A DNA stretch of 64,000 nt from Cyclospora cayetanensis (taxonomy: Eukaryota; Apicomplexa; Conoidasida; Eucoccidiorida; Eimeriidae): contig NW_020312036.1 of the NCBI RefSeq assembly GCF_002999335.1, positions 186,001 to 250,000 on the forward strand. The letters run 5' to 3'. The number at the start of each line of letters is the position of its first letter. Positions within the stretch are counted from its first letter, which is position 1. The notes beneath the pieces were generated by a model. The model was not told the DNA's origin. It did not search any database and worked only from the letters and a program-made list of their open reading frames with translations. The translations under genes and the position numbers were made by a program. Shown piece after piece: positions 37,741-51,400 of the stretch.

Positions 37741-40700
37741 GGCAGATAGCATTACATGGTTCGAAGCATTGTGCCACAGTCATCCACTCGCTATGGAAGC
37801 CATGGGATGTCAAACTTTCATAGAGCATTCGTCTGTTTGTTATAAGGGTATTTGGCAGTTCGAAATTTTGAATTGTTGGCAAAAGACCGGAAAAAACTTC
37901 TGGAGATCCGAGTTAATCGTGGCACAACGCCTCCTGTGGCTGCACTGCCTGGCCTGCATGCTGATGTGGACGCAGTAGCTTCACAGCTGGTACAGTGGCA
38001 TTAATGTCCAGCCTTAAAGTTGTTCCTGAATGCGTTTATGAGGCTGTGCCGCCCACGAGCTTATCACAGCCGCCAGGATGGGCGAGCTTGAAGATATCAT
38101 TAGCCGAATGGGGATGTACTTTGCTTTGTGCCTTCAAAAGAAAGAGAACAAGTGTTTTTCGCAGTCCGATTGCTGAGCGCAAAAGCAGTTCAATGGTGGC
38201 TCTAAACATGTAGAGAACATCTTGTATGTGCGGGGGCCACAAATAGTTCAGGCATTCAACTAAGCGCTCTGATGCATCGGTTTGTGCAGATATTAGGTGA
38301 ACAATAAGCTTCCCTGAGGGAAACCTATTGGTAATTCGGCGTATCGAGAAAAGTATAACGCTGGTGTGCAGAAGTCAGAGCGTAGATTAGCACGTTATTT
38401 TTAGCGGTCGTTTTTAGCTCCACCTGAAGTGTCACGTCAGTCGAGCGCTGACAAAGCAGCCACTCAACGATACAACAAACGACCAAGTGGAACTTCCGCA
38501 AATGATGAACTGCCGGATGTTTTTGAAGCAGACAGACTCAGCTACTGTGTTTTTGGATGGACATGAACAGCCAAATCCGCATCTAGAACAGATGGATGTC
38601 AGATCTGTGCCAACTGGCCCTAGCCTAGAGACTAGGGTGAACGTGAAAAGTAAACCAGAGGGAACCCACGAATTCTACGTAGCCCCGAAGAGCCATCCTA
38701 GAGCGCATCTGGTTTCACTGCGGCAAATTAGGTCATATTATGGGGAACTGTAGGTATATTCCAAAATCCAAAGATTCTGAGCAACGGAACTGGGCATAGC
38801 GCAGGCATGCTGCCTGGTGATCCAAAAATTCGCCTCAGAATCAAAAAAGCTCTCCGTTCAGGCTGCGGCGCATTGAAGCGCGATATTGAAAATAGAGCCG
38901 CAGTTAAAGGATTCATTACAGCTCAGCTCCGCAATGAAACGAATTCAGCTTGATGGCCAAGAACTGGTGATATTACTTAACACTCCGTCAGAAGTGGATC
39001 GATTATATCAGGGTACGGCGCAGCAGTGCAACCTGCCTATTGAATCGCTAGCGCAGTCCCTACAGCTCGAGCTTTCTGACGCGCGGCAATATGTACGGAT
39101 TGGCAATGGTATGGCAGTTTTGTGCCACTTCAAATGGGTATCTTGTCTTAGCAGCGTGGTTCATGACTTTTATTTTGGACTTGTGTACCATAATGTAATC
39201 TTACGCATGCCGTAGGTGACCCAATGGAGGGCACGCATGCGGCCACAGGAGCGCGCTGTGGATGTTAGTGTGCCAGGGAGCGCTGGGAAGAAGCAAGTGC
39301 TGGTTTTCTCACTAACTCCCGCATCATCTTTGGTGATCGAAGTGGAGTGGGCACCTCGATATCTTGAGCCAGAGCCTTTATGCAGATGGGTCAGCAGCAC
39401 AGTAAGAGAAGACAGCTAAAAGATGTATTCCGTACTGGTAGCTCTCCAACTGGTCCTTTACTATGGAGCTCAATTTAACTTTCAGACGAGGAGCAGCAGG
39501 AGTGAAAATGCGTAAAGGAGCTCGCGTATGCGTTAAATAATGGTGAGCTTTTAACAGACTGGCCTGCTGCTGGCCATCCAGCACCGTACGAAGCAACTTC
39601 CCTAGCAAGCGCCAATCAGAGTTTCGCAGTGTCAGAAAACTCCACAGCATATACAGGAGACTAATTGGCGGGCGGGTGATCTCAAAAACCAAGGTACAGA
39701 AATCCAGCAGCGCTTTGGGTATAGGCTGTGTGTTGGTGTCGGAAAAGAACGGAAAGAGTCATGTGTGGGTCAACTTGGAGGCATCGAACCAGAATTTTGT
39801 GAAGCAGAAGATTCTGATACCTCATGTTGGCGAATTGCCTGACAAGCTACATGGTTCAGCAGTCTACTGAGCAAATCAACGTCAACAGTGCCTTCTTACA
39901 AACCACGCTGCAACCAGAGCATAGAAGGACAGATTTTCACTCGCACTCTCAGACTCGAGTACACCTGTATGCTCTTTGGTTTTGTCAATGCCCCAGCTGA
40001 GCTGCAAAGCCAAGTTTCTTGACCTCAATGCGCCCGTCAAGAGTGGCTGGCTGGCTGTCCACGTGAAAGGTACCTTAATAGCTAGCTGAGACGTTCAACA
40101 GCATCGAGAGCACCCACGGCGTGGGGTTGAGCTGTTGCTGGACAAGAAATGGTATGTGAAGGCCTGCAAATGTGGTTTTGTCCAAGAACACCCATCTTCT
40201 TGATAATTCCTGTTTTTGCCGCAAGGATCGACACAGCTACGGAAAAAACAGAAGCAACAAAGACGTGGCCTTTACCTTTTTGTACACTCAAGGACATTGT
40301 TAAGATTCATGGAGTTGCATGCTATTAGCGGAGGGTTATTCCTAGGCCTACCCAGATCGCTGCCCCATTGATTGATCAGCTCAAGGGTGCCCAGTCTACG
40401 CGCTGGACAAAAGAGGTCGATGCCAAAACAAGGGCGCTCCTCAGCCGACTTACAACCCCTCCAATACTTATGTAGCCCGATACTGAGCGCCATATCTTCC
40501 TAGCTACTGATATTAGTGACCCAGCGGTGAATTTTTTTTTCTCAGCAGGCTACGAGTACTCCAAAAACCAATTTTCTGTATGCTACTCCCATCGCTTCAC
40601 TTAGGGCAAGCAGCAGCATTTAGTGCCAAAGGAGAGATACACGGTTTTGATGGGTGTCGGAAAGGCCGGCGCTATTAGTTCGGGGGTCATTGTAGGGTGT

Positions 40701-41700
40701 AGACCGATTTCGAGCCTTTAGTGTACCTGACGAGGAGTTTTCGTGCCTTGCAGAATCGTCGAGCTGCTTGCTGGCTTAGGCACCTCCTACAATACAACTC
40801 AACACTGAAGTTTGTCAAGAGCATCACGAAATTTTGTAGTCTCCGTGCTGTTTTGGCGCCCCATCCATTCGCTATTTCGCAGCACAGCCGCTCTTTTCTG
40901 GGATTATTTAAGCGTTTTATCAAACTTGCGTGAGTCCTGTGCCTTCGGCATCCATATATCCACCGACTCAATTAAACTTTAGAATGGGAAAGAGGCGAAT
41001 CACTATCATGCCGAGGATGTCATACTGAAGCTTAAAACAAAGCGAGGGCTAGGTCGCCTGCAAACCCCGACTTCTCCTAGCAGTGATGGCTTGCTAAAGT
41101 CATATGATTATGTTCTGTGGGCTCCATCTTACAATTGAAACGTTTTTATGCTTCTTCTGGTACCATGAAATTCGTCTAGCAGCAGAGGAGTGTGCAATAT
41201 TATGCCAAGATTGTCAGAAGCCGGAGTCGCACAACGCTCCTCTGCTATACCTTTCGTAATGTCTTCCGCTTAATAAAAACATTTGGACTGATTTGACAAT
41301 AGGCTCGTTGCTGAATTGCCTGATGTCAACGGCTAGGATAGCGTCTAGGGGGCTGTCGAAGGGCTCGGCAAATTTTCCATTTCATCCCTTGGTCCAGTTC
41401 TCTTACGGCTAATGAACTCGTTCAACCTGTCCATCCTCACCTCTTGAAGCTTTACTGTATCCAGAGAAGTATTTAATGGATAGGAATCTGGAGTTTGTTA
41501 GTGTGGTCTGGCTTCCCCAAACGACCTGCCTACGCGTGAGCTATAATATGGGCGCTGCGAACCATCCTATGGCAGACTGGCAGGCAGAGCACACCAGTCG
41601 TGCTCTCCTGCAATGTATGCGATTCTTTGCTTCCATAAATTGATTCAACCAGCTTGTTTTCGATCATTATGCAGAGTATGCTGAATAAGCAACAAAATAA
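37741..41700 (+). mobile_element. decayed Ty3/gypsy-type retrotransposon (gag-RT-RNase H-integrase order)
   Basis: Broken pieces occur in the canonical order on the plus strand. A gag-like block lies at 37741-38100. A zinc-knuckle-like HCGKLGHIMGNC lies at about 38715-38755, with the first Cys changed to Trp. Reverse-transcriptase text at 39740-39865 reads KNGKSHVWVNLEASNQN and then IPHVGELPDKLHGS; FTRTLRLEYTCMLFGFVNAP is at about 39935. The RT/RNase H linker QIAAPLIDQLKGAQSTRW is at about 40355 and FLATDISDPAVN at 40495. RNase H-like RAACWLRHLLQYN is at 40762. The integrase zinc-finger CAILCQDCQK is at about 41190, and the integrase-core-like MADWQAEHTSRALLQCMRFF at about 41570. Frameshifts and stops separate them, so the element is dead. 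I could not find LTRs or target-site duplications. Confidence 0.8.
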
Positions 41701-42129
41701 CCATCTACTCGTTGTGTCCCCCGCTTCCCAGTCTACTGAGGAGACCGTCTAATATCGGATCGTAACCCTGGTGTTACAGAGTCAGCATCCACTCTTTGCT
41801 GCGGAGAGCTTTGGTGAAGTGCTGGCTAGTGCGCGCTAATGTATGCCCAAACTTTGAGAGAGAAAAACACGGACTTATGTGACGCGGCGGTCTGGGGTGC
41901 GTTTCGAGCATGGAAAGTTAGTTCTGGTGAATCGGCAGGCTTCACAAGATGCATGAACATTCTGTACACTTTTTCCGGAGGTGACCGGGCAAAGATGGTG
42001 CGCTCAGGTGGCTTCTATTGTTTGCCATCGTCTCACGAATCAATGCGCTTTCTCACTATCGATTCGACCCAAGTTGGAGGTGCCACAGAACAATCAGTAC
42101 TGGCTTCAAACAGGAACTTCAAAACTCCC

Positions 42130-42240
42130 CCAATTATTCTGTGAGATAGCCGTGCGGCTAAGTGACCCATATGGGCATTTAGGATAAAAAACGAAGTCAA
42201 AGAGGTGCTGGATTTGGGGATTATTAAGCGCTGCCGACAC
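42130..42240 (+). mobile_element. second gypsy reverse-transcriptase N-terminal fragment
   Basis: The plus strand reads YSRAAK, a stop, PIWAFRIKNEVKEVLDLGII and then KRC. This is the stretch just before the catalytic palm of gypsy RTs (consensus ending in LLxxGIIRPS). It lies downstream of the integrase remnant, so it belongs to a second, separately inserted copy. Nothing of the rest of that copy is recognisable. Confidence 0.5.
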
Positions 42241-43039
42241 AGTAGGCGGGAGCATCTGGTGTAATTGGGTGAGGCATGCCAACCCAGATGATCCACGGTA
42301 AAGCAGCTGCGGACTTCGCTGCCTGCTGGAGAATCTGCGGCTCCGCTTGAATAGTAAATTTAGTCGTCATGGACGGTATTTTTCGCATTTCTTGATAATT
42401 GTTCTTCCCCAGTATACGCCCTGCCTGACGTGGATACCCTCATCTACAGGTATCGCTTAGCAGGTTGCTGGTTGTTATTGTCAAGCTTTCGTCTACACTA
42501 GGACTCATGCACAGGCATTCTCAGGTATGGTCTCACTACATTTTCTCTCAGGCCTCTTGTGGAAGTTGAAAGTCTACTCTGCTTCATGCGTCGGCTATAT
42601 GTGCACACAGACATTGCCTCATCAGGCGAAGAGGTAATCCTGAAAGAATACTTATCTTTGTTTCCTTCACGTAAGACGTTCGTAGCTTGTGTGCCTCTCT
42701 TCCCGTTGTTTTCGCTCCACCTTCTGGCACACAAATTTGCCTTTTCAGTGGCACTGCTTTCACGTTTCTGCCTGCTTGGGGAGCAACGATACGGTGGAAA
42801 ATCTTCATCTACTCTTCATGCAATCGATATCAAAGTACAGGAGCAGACGACAGGCCGTGTGTGTGAAATGGTGCGCGGCGGAGGCGTGAAAAAGTTGCGG
42901 GCTAAATTACACCAAAGCACTTCCTACTGCACCAGTTATATTTAGGAGAGAATTAATTGCGAATTGGCCTATTCGTTTGTATGTCCTTATGTATTAGTTA
43001 TTGCAGAGTACGGTTAGCTCGACAAAAGAAGGTGCAATG

Positions 43040-43075
<36 letters not shown>

Positions 43076-43081
43076 ATGTAA
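43040..43081. repeat. (GT)n then (TATG)n microsatellite
   Basis: About ten GT units followed by about five TATG units in intergenic DNA; a simple-sequence tract likely to vary in length between strains. Confidence 0.95.
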
Positions 43082-43110
43082 AAGTCTGTGTGCGTGATTG
43101 TGGACTTGAT

Positions 43111-43140
43111 GCAATATGCAGCTAGTTGCGAATGCTCGGA
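43111..43140 (-). repeat. copy of a dispersed ~32-bp repeat
   Basis: The reverse complement begins TCCGAGCATTCGCAACTAGC, matching the family seen at 8631, 14681, 27501 and 37531. It lies 30 bp from the microsatellite. Confidence 0.5.
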
Positions 43141-45453
43141 CTGCTCAGCGGGTGCAGACGCGCTCGTCTTAGCTTCCTTTCTCCCTTCACAAATACTGGG
43201 AAACCAAAGAGTCAGAGCGCGGAGAGAAAACACTTTGAAACGACACAAACTTTCTGCGGGGCTTTGAACGGGCTTGGGAGTAGACGTGTCTCCCTATGGA
43301 GAGCTTAAATGGGGTGTAACAATATAAATTATTGAAACACAAAAGGCATTTAGATATTCCTCCCTACGTTCATGACCTGGGCCACCTAGGCTTCTCCTTG
43401 GACAAAATCTTTTCACCGATTGCGTAAAATTGGGTTACGACGTCTTTGCGGGGCCACGATCTGCCAAATTCCAATTAAACTAGGGAGTTTAGAGTATCTG
43501 TCTCATTACATGGTATCCTCTCTTCCCTTGTCCTCACCCAACAGGGCTACCATTTAAGGGGGCCGAGGATTGCTGCTGTGCACGTTGTCTGAAAGGCAGG
43601 ACCCCAGGCCTTACAAAGCAGTTGCACACAGTTGCTGAGCCCACGAGTCCACGGCATACCTTTTTGTAATATGAAGGTAGGCGTGCTTTGTGGAAAATAG
43701 AATAAGAGCCCAATTGTAGGACCAAAACAGCAAGACCATCAGTATAATTGCTGTTCTGATTACCGTCCTACTGGTACTTTGCCTGCTACCGATTTGTCGG
43801 TCTTTTTTGTTTCTCTGATAAGCTATATGGGCTGTTTTATCTGACTTCTGCATGATTTCAGAGTGCAGTCAACGTGGAGTTGTACACTCCACCAAGCAAA
43901 TCAGTCAGATTACTCCCCAGTTCCTTGTCCGCCGTAGCTCATGTTCTTTGGGCTCAAGGTCAAAGCGAATCTTTAACACAGGCGTAGAAGACTAACTATA
44001 GTTTTACTAAATACCTTAAAGCGTCCTGGGAAACGAGTTGCGATGGACTTTTGTGTGGCCAGTAGCACTGGTCATGCACCACTACCCCTGCTTTGCAGTT
44101 ATACATATACATCCCAGGGGAAAACATCCGGCTCTAACTTGTCACTTCAAGTGAAACCATCTATTTTTGAATCCGAGTTTTCTGACAATTAGGGTAGCGC
44201 GGGGTTATTACAGGCAATACCATCTGCCGTATTGCTGTGAATACCCGAGAGCATTCACTACCCCAGCTGTCAACAAGACGGCACCGTCGATCATAAGCCG
44301 TGTCAGCTTTCTTTTCATGGGGTTTTTGATCTTGTGCTTATTTCGTTTCGAGCAGAAAATGGCTCGGGTTGCGCCTTGCACCGACTGCTAATTGGGATGG
44401 CTCACTGGTCCCCAAACTATGCAGACACTGTAGGGACCCACCAAAGAAGCAAACAAAGAAGCGTCAAGTGTCCACCTTGAATACTCACATTGTGCTCTAA
44501 TTCGCTCCATTCAGCACCTATTGTGCACACTGATTATTCTTGACTCGGAATGGCATATACATGCACAGCAAATTAAACACTTGACGGTGGGGCGTGCGCA
44601 TATTTTAAGACGGTCTTTACACCTGTGGGAGTGCACTCGTTACCATATTAAGGAGCAGGAAAAGCTCTGTGCGCCACGACTCAGCCTCGAAAACTGCAAA
44701 TGAAATAACTGGAGGAACCGTCCGTTCTCGGTCCCCGTTTGTCTCCACCTGTTACTATTCTGTCAGTTCGCCTATCGTGACTCCATTTCTTTTGCGCAAA
44801 GAGGTATTCAGAGTAAGCAACCCCTAATACGGAAACCGTTGGCGGCGGCGAGCTTTCTCTGCCCTGTTCGGTATCCGGGGCTCCTCACAAACAGCTGTGT
44901 TCAGTCAGTTAGCTATGGCTGTACACCAAGAACGAAACCCTCTGTTGTCGCTTCGGTTGACCGATGCTAGACAACACGTGTACGCCAATAAAAATTCATT
45001 AAGGACATCTGCGCGATGTATCAAACGAGGAAAAGACATCTACAGTCAAGTAAATGTTGTAGGTACAGCCCAATCAATGTTCTGTCCAAATATTCCCTCG
45101 TGCTGCCTTCCAAGCAGCAACTAATACTGATGCAAAAGAGATCCCAAAACCAAAATAAGCACACATCTATGAAACCGGATGGGAGCAAACAGGAACACGA
45201 ACACTATATGGAACAGGTGCACGCACAGCATCATCTGGAATCCTTATATACCCACAAGCATCCATTCCTTGTGTATCTTCCTTTGCCTGTATGCAGTGCT
45301 CACTCATAAATAAGTGCCATCAACCAAATAGCGATATAGTGCCATTTTTTCAGTGATCCTGAAAGACGAGGTTTCGCGATACTGGGGTTACTGATGGTTT
45401 TGCACTGACAAAGAAACTCGAGGGAAACGGTAACAGCGGCTGCATATTCGTTT

Positions 45454-48400
45454 TTATTCACCGTCAGATTCAGAACCAGATTCTACAGATCCCATTTTCC
45501 TGTTTGTTTGGCGAACCAGGTGAGTCACTTGCCGATTTGCCTTTTTCATATCTGGTGAGAGCATCTTCACAAGGGGTGTTGTAGTGATGGCTTTCCTTCC
45601 GTCGAGTTTGCTGCCAGGTCCTGTTGCAATTAGCATTTCGATGAGTTCGTGGGGAGGCACTGTTTCTGTATCTCCATCGTCATAGTCGATGCGGAACTGA
45701 TTTGTAAAGTATGTGATTTGTTTTTCTTTATCCGTTTCTTCTTCCTTTTCTCCTCCCTTCCCCTTGCCACCTGATCCCTTGGCTTTCTTTCTAGACTCGG
45801 GCTCTGCGTCCCTCACCTCCGGTGCCACCGCTTGGTATTCCGTCACGCAGCCATAATACCATTTCAGCTTCTTCGGGTTTTCGGGATCCCGATACTTGCA
45901 GTCTACCCTTGTCTTCCCCAAGGTAACTGAAATTAGAGGAATACTACCCTTGGTCAACACTTCGCTTGCATGGACTTCTGGACCTTGAGGGTCTTCTGCA
46001 CTGCGTCGCGCTGCAGTTGCGTGGATGCGAGGCTGCCTGGTGCCCGCCAGCAGGGCGTTCATACTTGCCTTTCTCTGCAGGGGGTTCATCCCTTCAAGCA
46101 CCTGCTGCAGCTTCTCTCGGTGTTCCCGCTGAACAGTCAACAACGCGTCTTGGAAACAAGTCAGCAGTGCATCTTGTATTTGCGCAGGAGAGGCGAAATG
46201 GGGGTGATCCCAATTAGATGCTAGGTGCCTTTTTGTTAGTCGGCACACCTCAACACTTGCTTTTGCTCCGTATAATTTGTAACAACGCACACATGGCTGC
46301 AAAGAACCTAGCAATGTACGAGGCTCTACTAGCATCTCCGTCCGGCACCCCAGCAGCTCTTCACTTGACAGTTCGGAGACAGTTACGGCTACGGGACATG
46401 GCTGCATCTTGCTCTCTTTGCACTTTTCCCTGCTGTCTTTGTACACTCTCATCGGCTCCTGAACCACAAAACCTCCAGAACTTTTTCTCTCAGCCCCCGC
46501 TTCGGTGGTGTTCGCGGCCTCCCCACCTACAGCAACCTCCGTCGCTGTTGCTTCCTCGTTGCCCGTGCTACAGGCATCCATCGCTGCACCCTCGCCAGAT
46601 AAATCTACTGCGGGTTCGACACACAAATTCGCAGTTTTGAGGGGAACGTCACTGTCAGCACCAGAGAGAGGGGACTCGGGGACTCCAGTGGAAAGCCCAG
46701 CCACCACGTCCCCAGGGAATCCGGGTTTGACCTCAAGTAGGGGGGTCTCTGAGACTTCCTTTGAGCTAGTGCTCTTGCCTTCGACAGTCTCGCAGGCAGA
46801 AGTGCCAGTATCGGCTGAGTGGATCGCTAGAGCTCCCTCGCTACCGGTTCGCCCTCCGATGACAGCCTCGCTGGCCTCAGTGTTGCCCCGAGAGGCAGAG
46901 CCATCTAGTTCCTGTGCAGATCCTTCCTCGCCCTTCGGTACAGGCAAGGGGCCGCATGAGGAAGCGCCTTGCTCCCCAAAGGCATTGACTAGCCCCTTTG
47001 AGCTTCGTGTGAAGTGGGGAGAGGTCTTTGGAGCCTTTCGCTGTCTCTTTGAAAGCAGAGCGCTGATAGATCCACGCCGTAAGGCCGATGGTCTGCGCTT
47101 AGTGATGGACGCAGAAGGGTCACTATTGTGAGTCCCTGTGGAATTATCTTTGACCTCCTGTTGTTCCTCCTTAGACCGCAACAGGCCTGGAGCAGCAGCT
47201 CGTACTTCCGCGATGGAATCGGAAGGAGACCGCAGCAGTAGCGGGTTGCCATCCCCGAGCACCCTTCGGGCCGTCCAATCAACAGAAAAGTTCATTGCAG
47301 CCGCCATCCTCTCCCACTGGAGCCGGCAAATACAGCAGTACCATTTGCAGTCCCCTTCAACAAACCATCGACACACGTCTTCGACTGTTTCTCCCCCGGT
47401 AATCAGACCAAACCCACCGGCAGGCAGAGCGGCCTCTCTGCTTTCAGGGACGGAAACGCTTGAAGTACCGATCGCACTCTGAGGGTCATCTGACGCTTTC
47501 TGCTGAAGGATCCACGGATCTCTGTGCTGTTGCTGTCCCTGTTCTTGTGCCTGCTGGTGCGGTTGTTGTTGTTGCTGCGTCCAGTGATCGCCACTGTGCG
47601 CTCCAAAAATACAACGAAGATGGCAGGGTCTGTCGCAGCCGTCGCAGTGAACGACCTGTTCTCCCCAACGAGGTGCTGTTTCTGTCGCATTTTCTGTCAG
47701 TTCCCCAAAATCCTGCGCTCGAGTCTCCAGCCTGCCTTCCGCTGTGTCCTGTTGCTTGCCCACTGCAGCCTTGCTGCTGTTCGGTGCAGCTTTTACGGGG
47801 GACCTGGCGGCAGAACTGGAGACCACGGGGATCTCGTCCGAATGACAGTACGGACAGACCTCCCCCATTCGAGCTCGTGTTTGCAGGGTAGCATCGCTAT
47901 CCCTCACCACGCAATCTGCACTCCTTGCCGGGGCCAGAGTCTGTAGCATGCCAGAGGCGTAACACACACGTAAAACCAGCGCTGACGCAGCAGCGGAAAT
48001 AGCACACGGTTGTATCCTTTACGGCATCAGCAAGATCAGCAGCAGACACCGCCGCACCTGATAGCCGCCAGTCTTTGCGCCTATCCGGTAGTCGAGGAGT
48101 TCGCGAGCAATGGCCTTGTGGGAGGCGTCCTGCACTCGGTTAAACCAATCATAACCGAAGTCCGCCAATACCTCATCCCCTGCAGGCACACGAATATCGG
48201 CAGCCCGCGTAAGTAAGCTTGGAGAAAAAATAAAAATGCGGTGCCTGGCTACCTCCCTCCGAAAGGCACTCAGTCTCCATGAAGACAGGTGGAAGACGTT
48301 GCGCCTAAAGCGTGAGGGAGGAGGGGCTAGGGAGAGTGAGGAACACAACGGCTAAAAAGAGCACACCCGGTTCAATTGCAACTCCGGGAATGGTGGTAAG

Positions 48401-51400
48401 AACGACGTGGGGCCAGCCGTCGACAAAGACTTGTTGCCACTCAGTGTTGCAGTGACAAATTCTGTCGCCAAGTAGTCCGATGGTTCCTAAAAAAAACGGG
48501 AAATTGCACCCCCACGCAAACCAACCAGCTTTAGATCTACATAATTTCCATTCACTTCATCAGTTGAGAAGGAAAGCTACCAAACAAGCCAAACAGCGAG
48601 AAGCCAGCAAACATCGACCGTTGAACAGGCGCAAAAACCGACATCAAGCAAAGGCAAACACCGTAGCAATCTATGATGAAGCAGCCCTTCTGATGACCTC
48701 TGTTGAAAGAGGCAAGGGAAGCTTCCTTCTCCAAACAAAAAGGAGGCAAGATCTAAGAAACACTCTTATTTGGAGCAAGAACAAACAAGGTTCATATACA
48801 CCTCGAAGGAGGGAGAGAGACACACCATAGTGATTGACAAGGGACATTTGATTGCACGCGTCGTGCGAATCCAGTACCAACTCGCCACGCACAGGTAGTG
48901 CTACCCGCTTAATGTTGTGGGCCCCTGAAACCGCAACAACACATCTCGTACTCAAAAACTCCAAACCAAGTCTTTTATGACACAAGACACTGCTGAAAAC
49001 AGAGCCAGAGCGCCGCCACCTGGGCCTGTCCGGTGGGAAAATCAGGCCAAAACTATTCTGTTGCCTAGTAGGCTCTTGTTCCGGCAACCAGTACATGGGA
49101 AAGCATCGAGGCGTGAACAAAAGAGGCTACTCAAAGAAGCGTCGGCTTCATTCCTAAAAGATAGACAGCAGCAATGCATAAAATGACACAAAGACAGCTG
49201 CACATAAACCCCAACCCCCCCTCCCCCCCCCCATTACCCAGCTGAAACAACAGTAACATGCATCCCACCAGTGACTTGGACTCGGCGTTTGCCTTCGCTC
49301 GCAGATTCTGCTGCATTTTTAGTAGCTGCCGTCGCTTTACTGGAATCAACTGCATTTTCACAAGTAGGCACCGATATCTTAGGGACGGCGGGAATGCCTT
49401 CGTCTCCTGAAGAGTCGCTCTCCCTCTCAAATTCTTCAGCCGCGCGCCAGGCCAATGCACAGAATGACAAGTCAAAAACGTATTCGAATCTGCACGCGTA
49501 GCACACATGCCGTTTTCTGCTTATGAAAACCCTGTTGACGCGATCTCTGCTCTGCTCTAACCATTTCTGTGCAGTCTTCTGCCCCCCGCTGCTTCTATCT
49601 TGTAATTCGAAGCCCAGCCTTTCAGAGGAAGACCTCGACTCCAGCTTCACGATAAGCTTCCATACACGCATGCGTCTATATATTCATGACCAAAAGCCTC
49701 CTTTTTACACAATTTACTGAGATGCGTTCATAAGAAGCCAGCAAAAAGAGGGGGGAGAGGGCAGGTAAAGAGGGCCAGCAACCGAAAAGAGCAGACTGCA
49801 GGCGCACAGCTGGCGAGATCCTGATGCAGCAAAAAGCATACCTCTGTTTGTTGGTGCTTCCCGCCCTGACGTGTCCTGTGTATTCTCCCAATATCTTTCT
49901 CTCCCTGGATGCCCTTAGTGGCTCCCTGCCAGCGTAGACTACGGTATAGCAGCTCTCCCCAGGCGGCGTTGCAAAGCGCACAGGATGGGTCGGATCGGTA
50001 ACCCTGCAGACCAGCAAGTCGGGGTTCACGAAGCCGTGAACAACCGACATTATGCTATTCCACATATCCCGCATCGATGATCGGGACACCTGAAGAGCAC
50101 ATTCAGCACCTCAGAGGGGCATAATAGGCCGGAGGCAAGTGCCCCTAGGCAATAAATAAGAGCGCAAGAGACAGCGCAAGGCATCGAGGGCTAAGCAGCG
50201 ACAGAGGTAGCACGAGGGAGCAGCGACACCCACAGTATGCTACTGAGACGGGGGTATATAACATTACAGTGTGAAAAGGTTTTTTCTTCTCGGCGGCAAC
50301 GCCGGGGAAAAAGCAGATGAGGCATGGGCTGCCCACAGTCGATACGAACAGGAACGCAGGAACGGTACAGCAGCCGACAACACGCAGATCTAAAAACCAT
50401 GGAAGCTGGGGAAGTGCCGGAGACAGCTGCATGCACTACGCGACGGAGTCAAGCCGCCGGAACGATCGGTTGGTGGATTCAAACACAGAGGCTACGCAGC
50501 TGACCTGGAGACCCCCACGCTTGAAGTCTGGACAGACAATGACGCTGTGCCATTTGCTATGTACCCATCCCTCCCGATTGTTGCCCCAGCCCTCGCATTG
50601 CCGCTGGAATGCCTCCAAAAGTCGCGCATGCTCAGATTCAGCGCGCTCGTCTCGCACCTGTGAAAACACAGAAAAGCCCGCATTGCTCACTCTTGACCCC
50701 ATCAACCTAAAACAAGACAGGCTGAAGCCTCCATAAATGCTATCAAACAGGAAGAGGAAATGACAAGCGATATGGAGATTGAAGGAATTCAGAAAGGACA
50801 GGTTACGAGCGCATCAAATCGTTGACGACACACCATTTGACCAGAGCCCGCCAGCACGGAGAGAGAGGCACCAAGAACTAGGTTAGCCGAAATACACAAC
50901 AAGCAATGAAGGATTCCATTTAGAAAAGGTAACAAGGTGGGGACAGGGACGAGTAGAATCAAAACCGTTCACCAGGCGCTTACCTGCGTAGCGGCCCACT
51001 GAAGTCTCCTTTCTTCTAGCACTTCCTTTAAGGTAACCGGCTCGAGACCCCTTGCCAAAAGGCTGTCGAGAAAGTCCTTAGACAGCTCAGGCAGCGAATC
51101 CTTCACCTTTCGCGCCTCCTCCAGCACTGCAGCAGCGGAGACAAACTTGCTGCTGCTCCCACCACAGCAACCTCCCGACCCAGACAAAATTGTAGTCCTC
51201 GCCTTACTGCGACAATTGAAGGGAGTTTTGGGGGGCACCCCTCCTACGCCTGTCTTCCGCTTCCGGCAGCCGGAAGAGCACTCGGAGACCAACGCCTCCT
51301 CTGGTTTTACTGAGGGGGGGCCCTGGGCCCCCTCATCTGCCCGGAAAGCAACAGCCACATTTGCCTGGGCCTGGTCATTCTCTTGGCTCGCATTTGGGCT

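Larger units (their letters stand above)
36344..45453. other. 9-kb gene-poor region dominated by retroelement debris
   Basis: No intact gene is visible. The region contains the decayed gypsy-like element (37741-41700), a second reverse-transcriptase start fragment (42130-42240), two dispersed-repeat copies (37531-37566 and 43111-43140, minus strand) and a GT/TATG microsatellite (43040-43081). Short related blocks containing AGTAAAGTGTCTC occur at about 37452 and 37701, a local duplication. From 43.3 to 45.45 kb I see only short open frames without domains. Confidence 0.45.
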
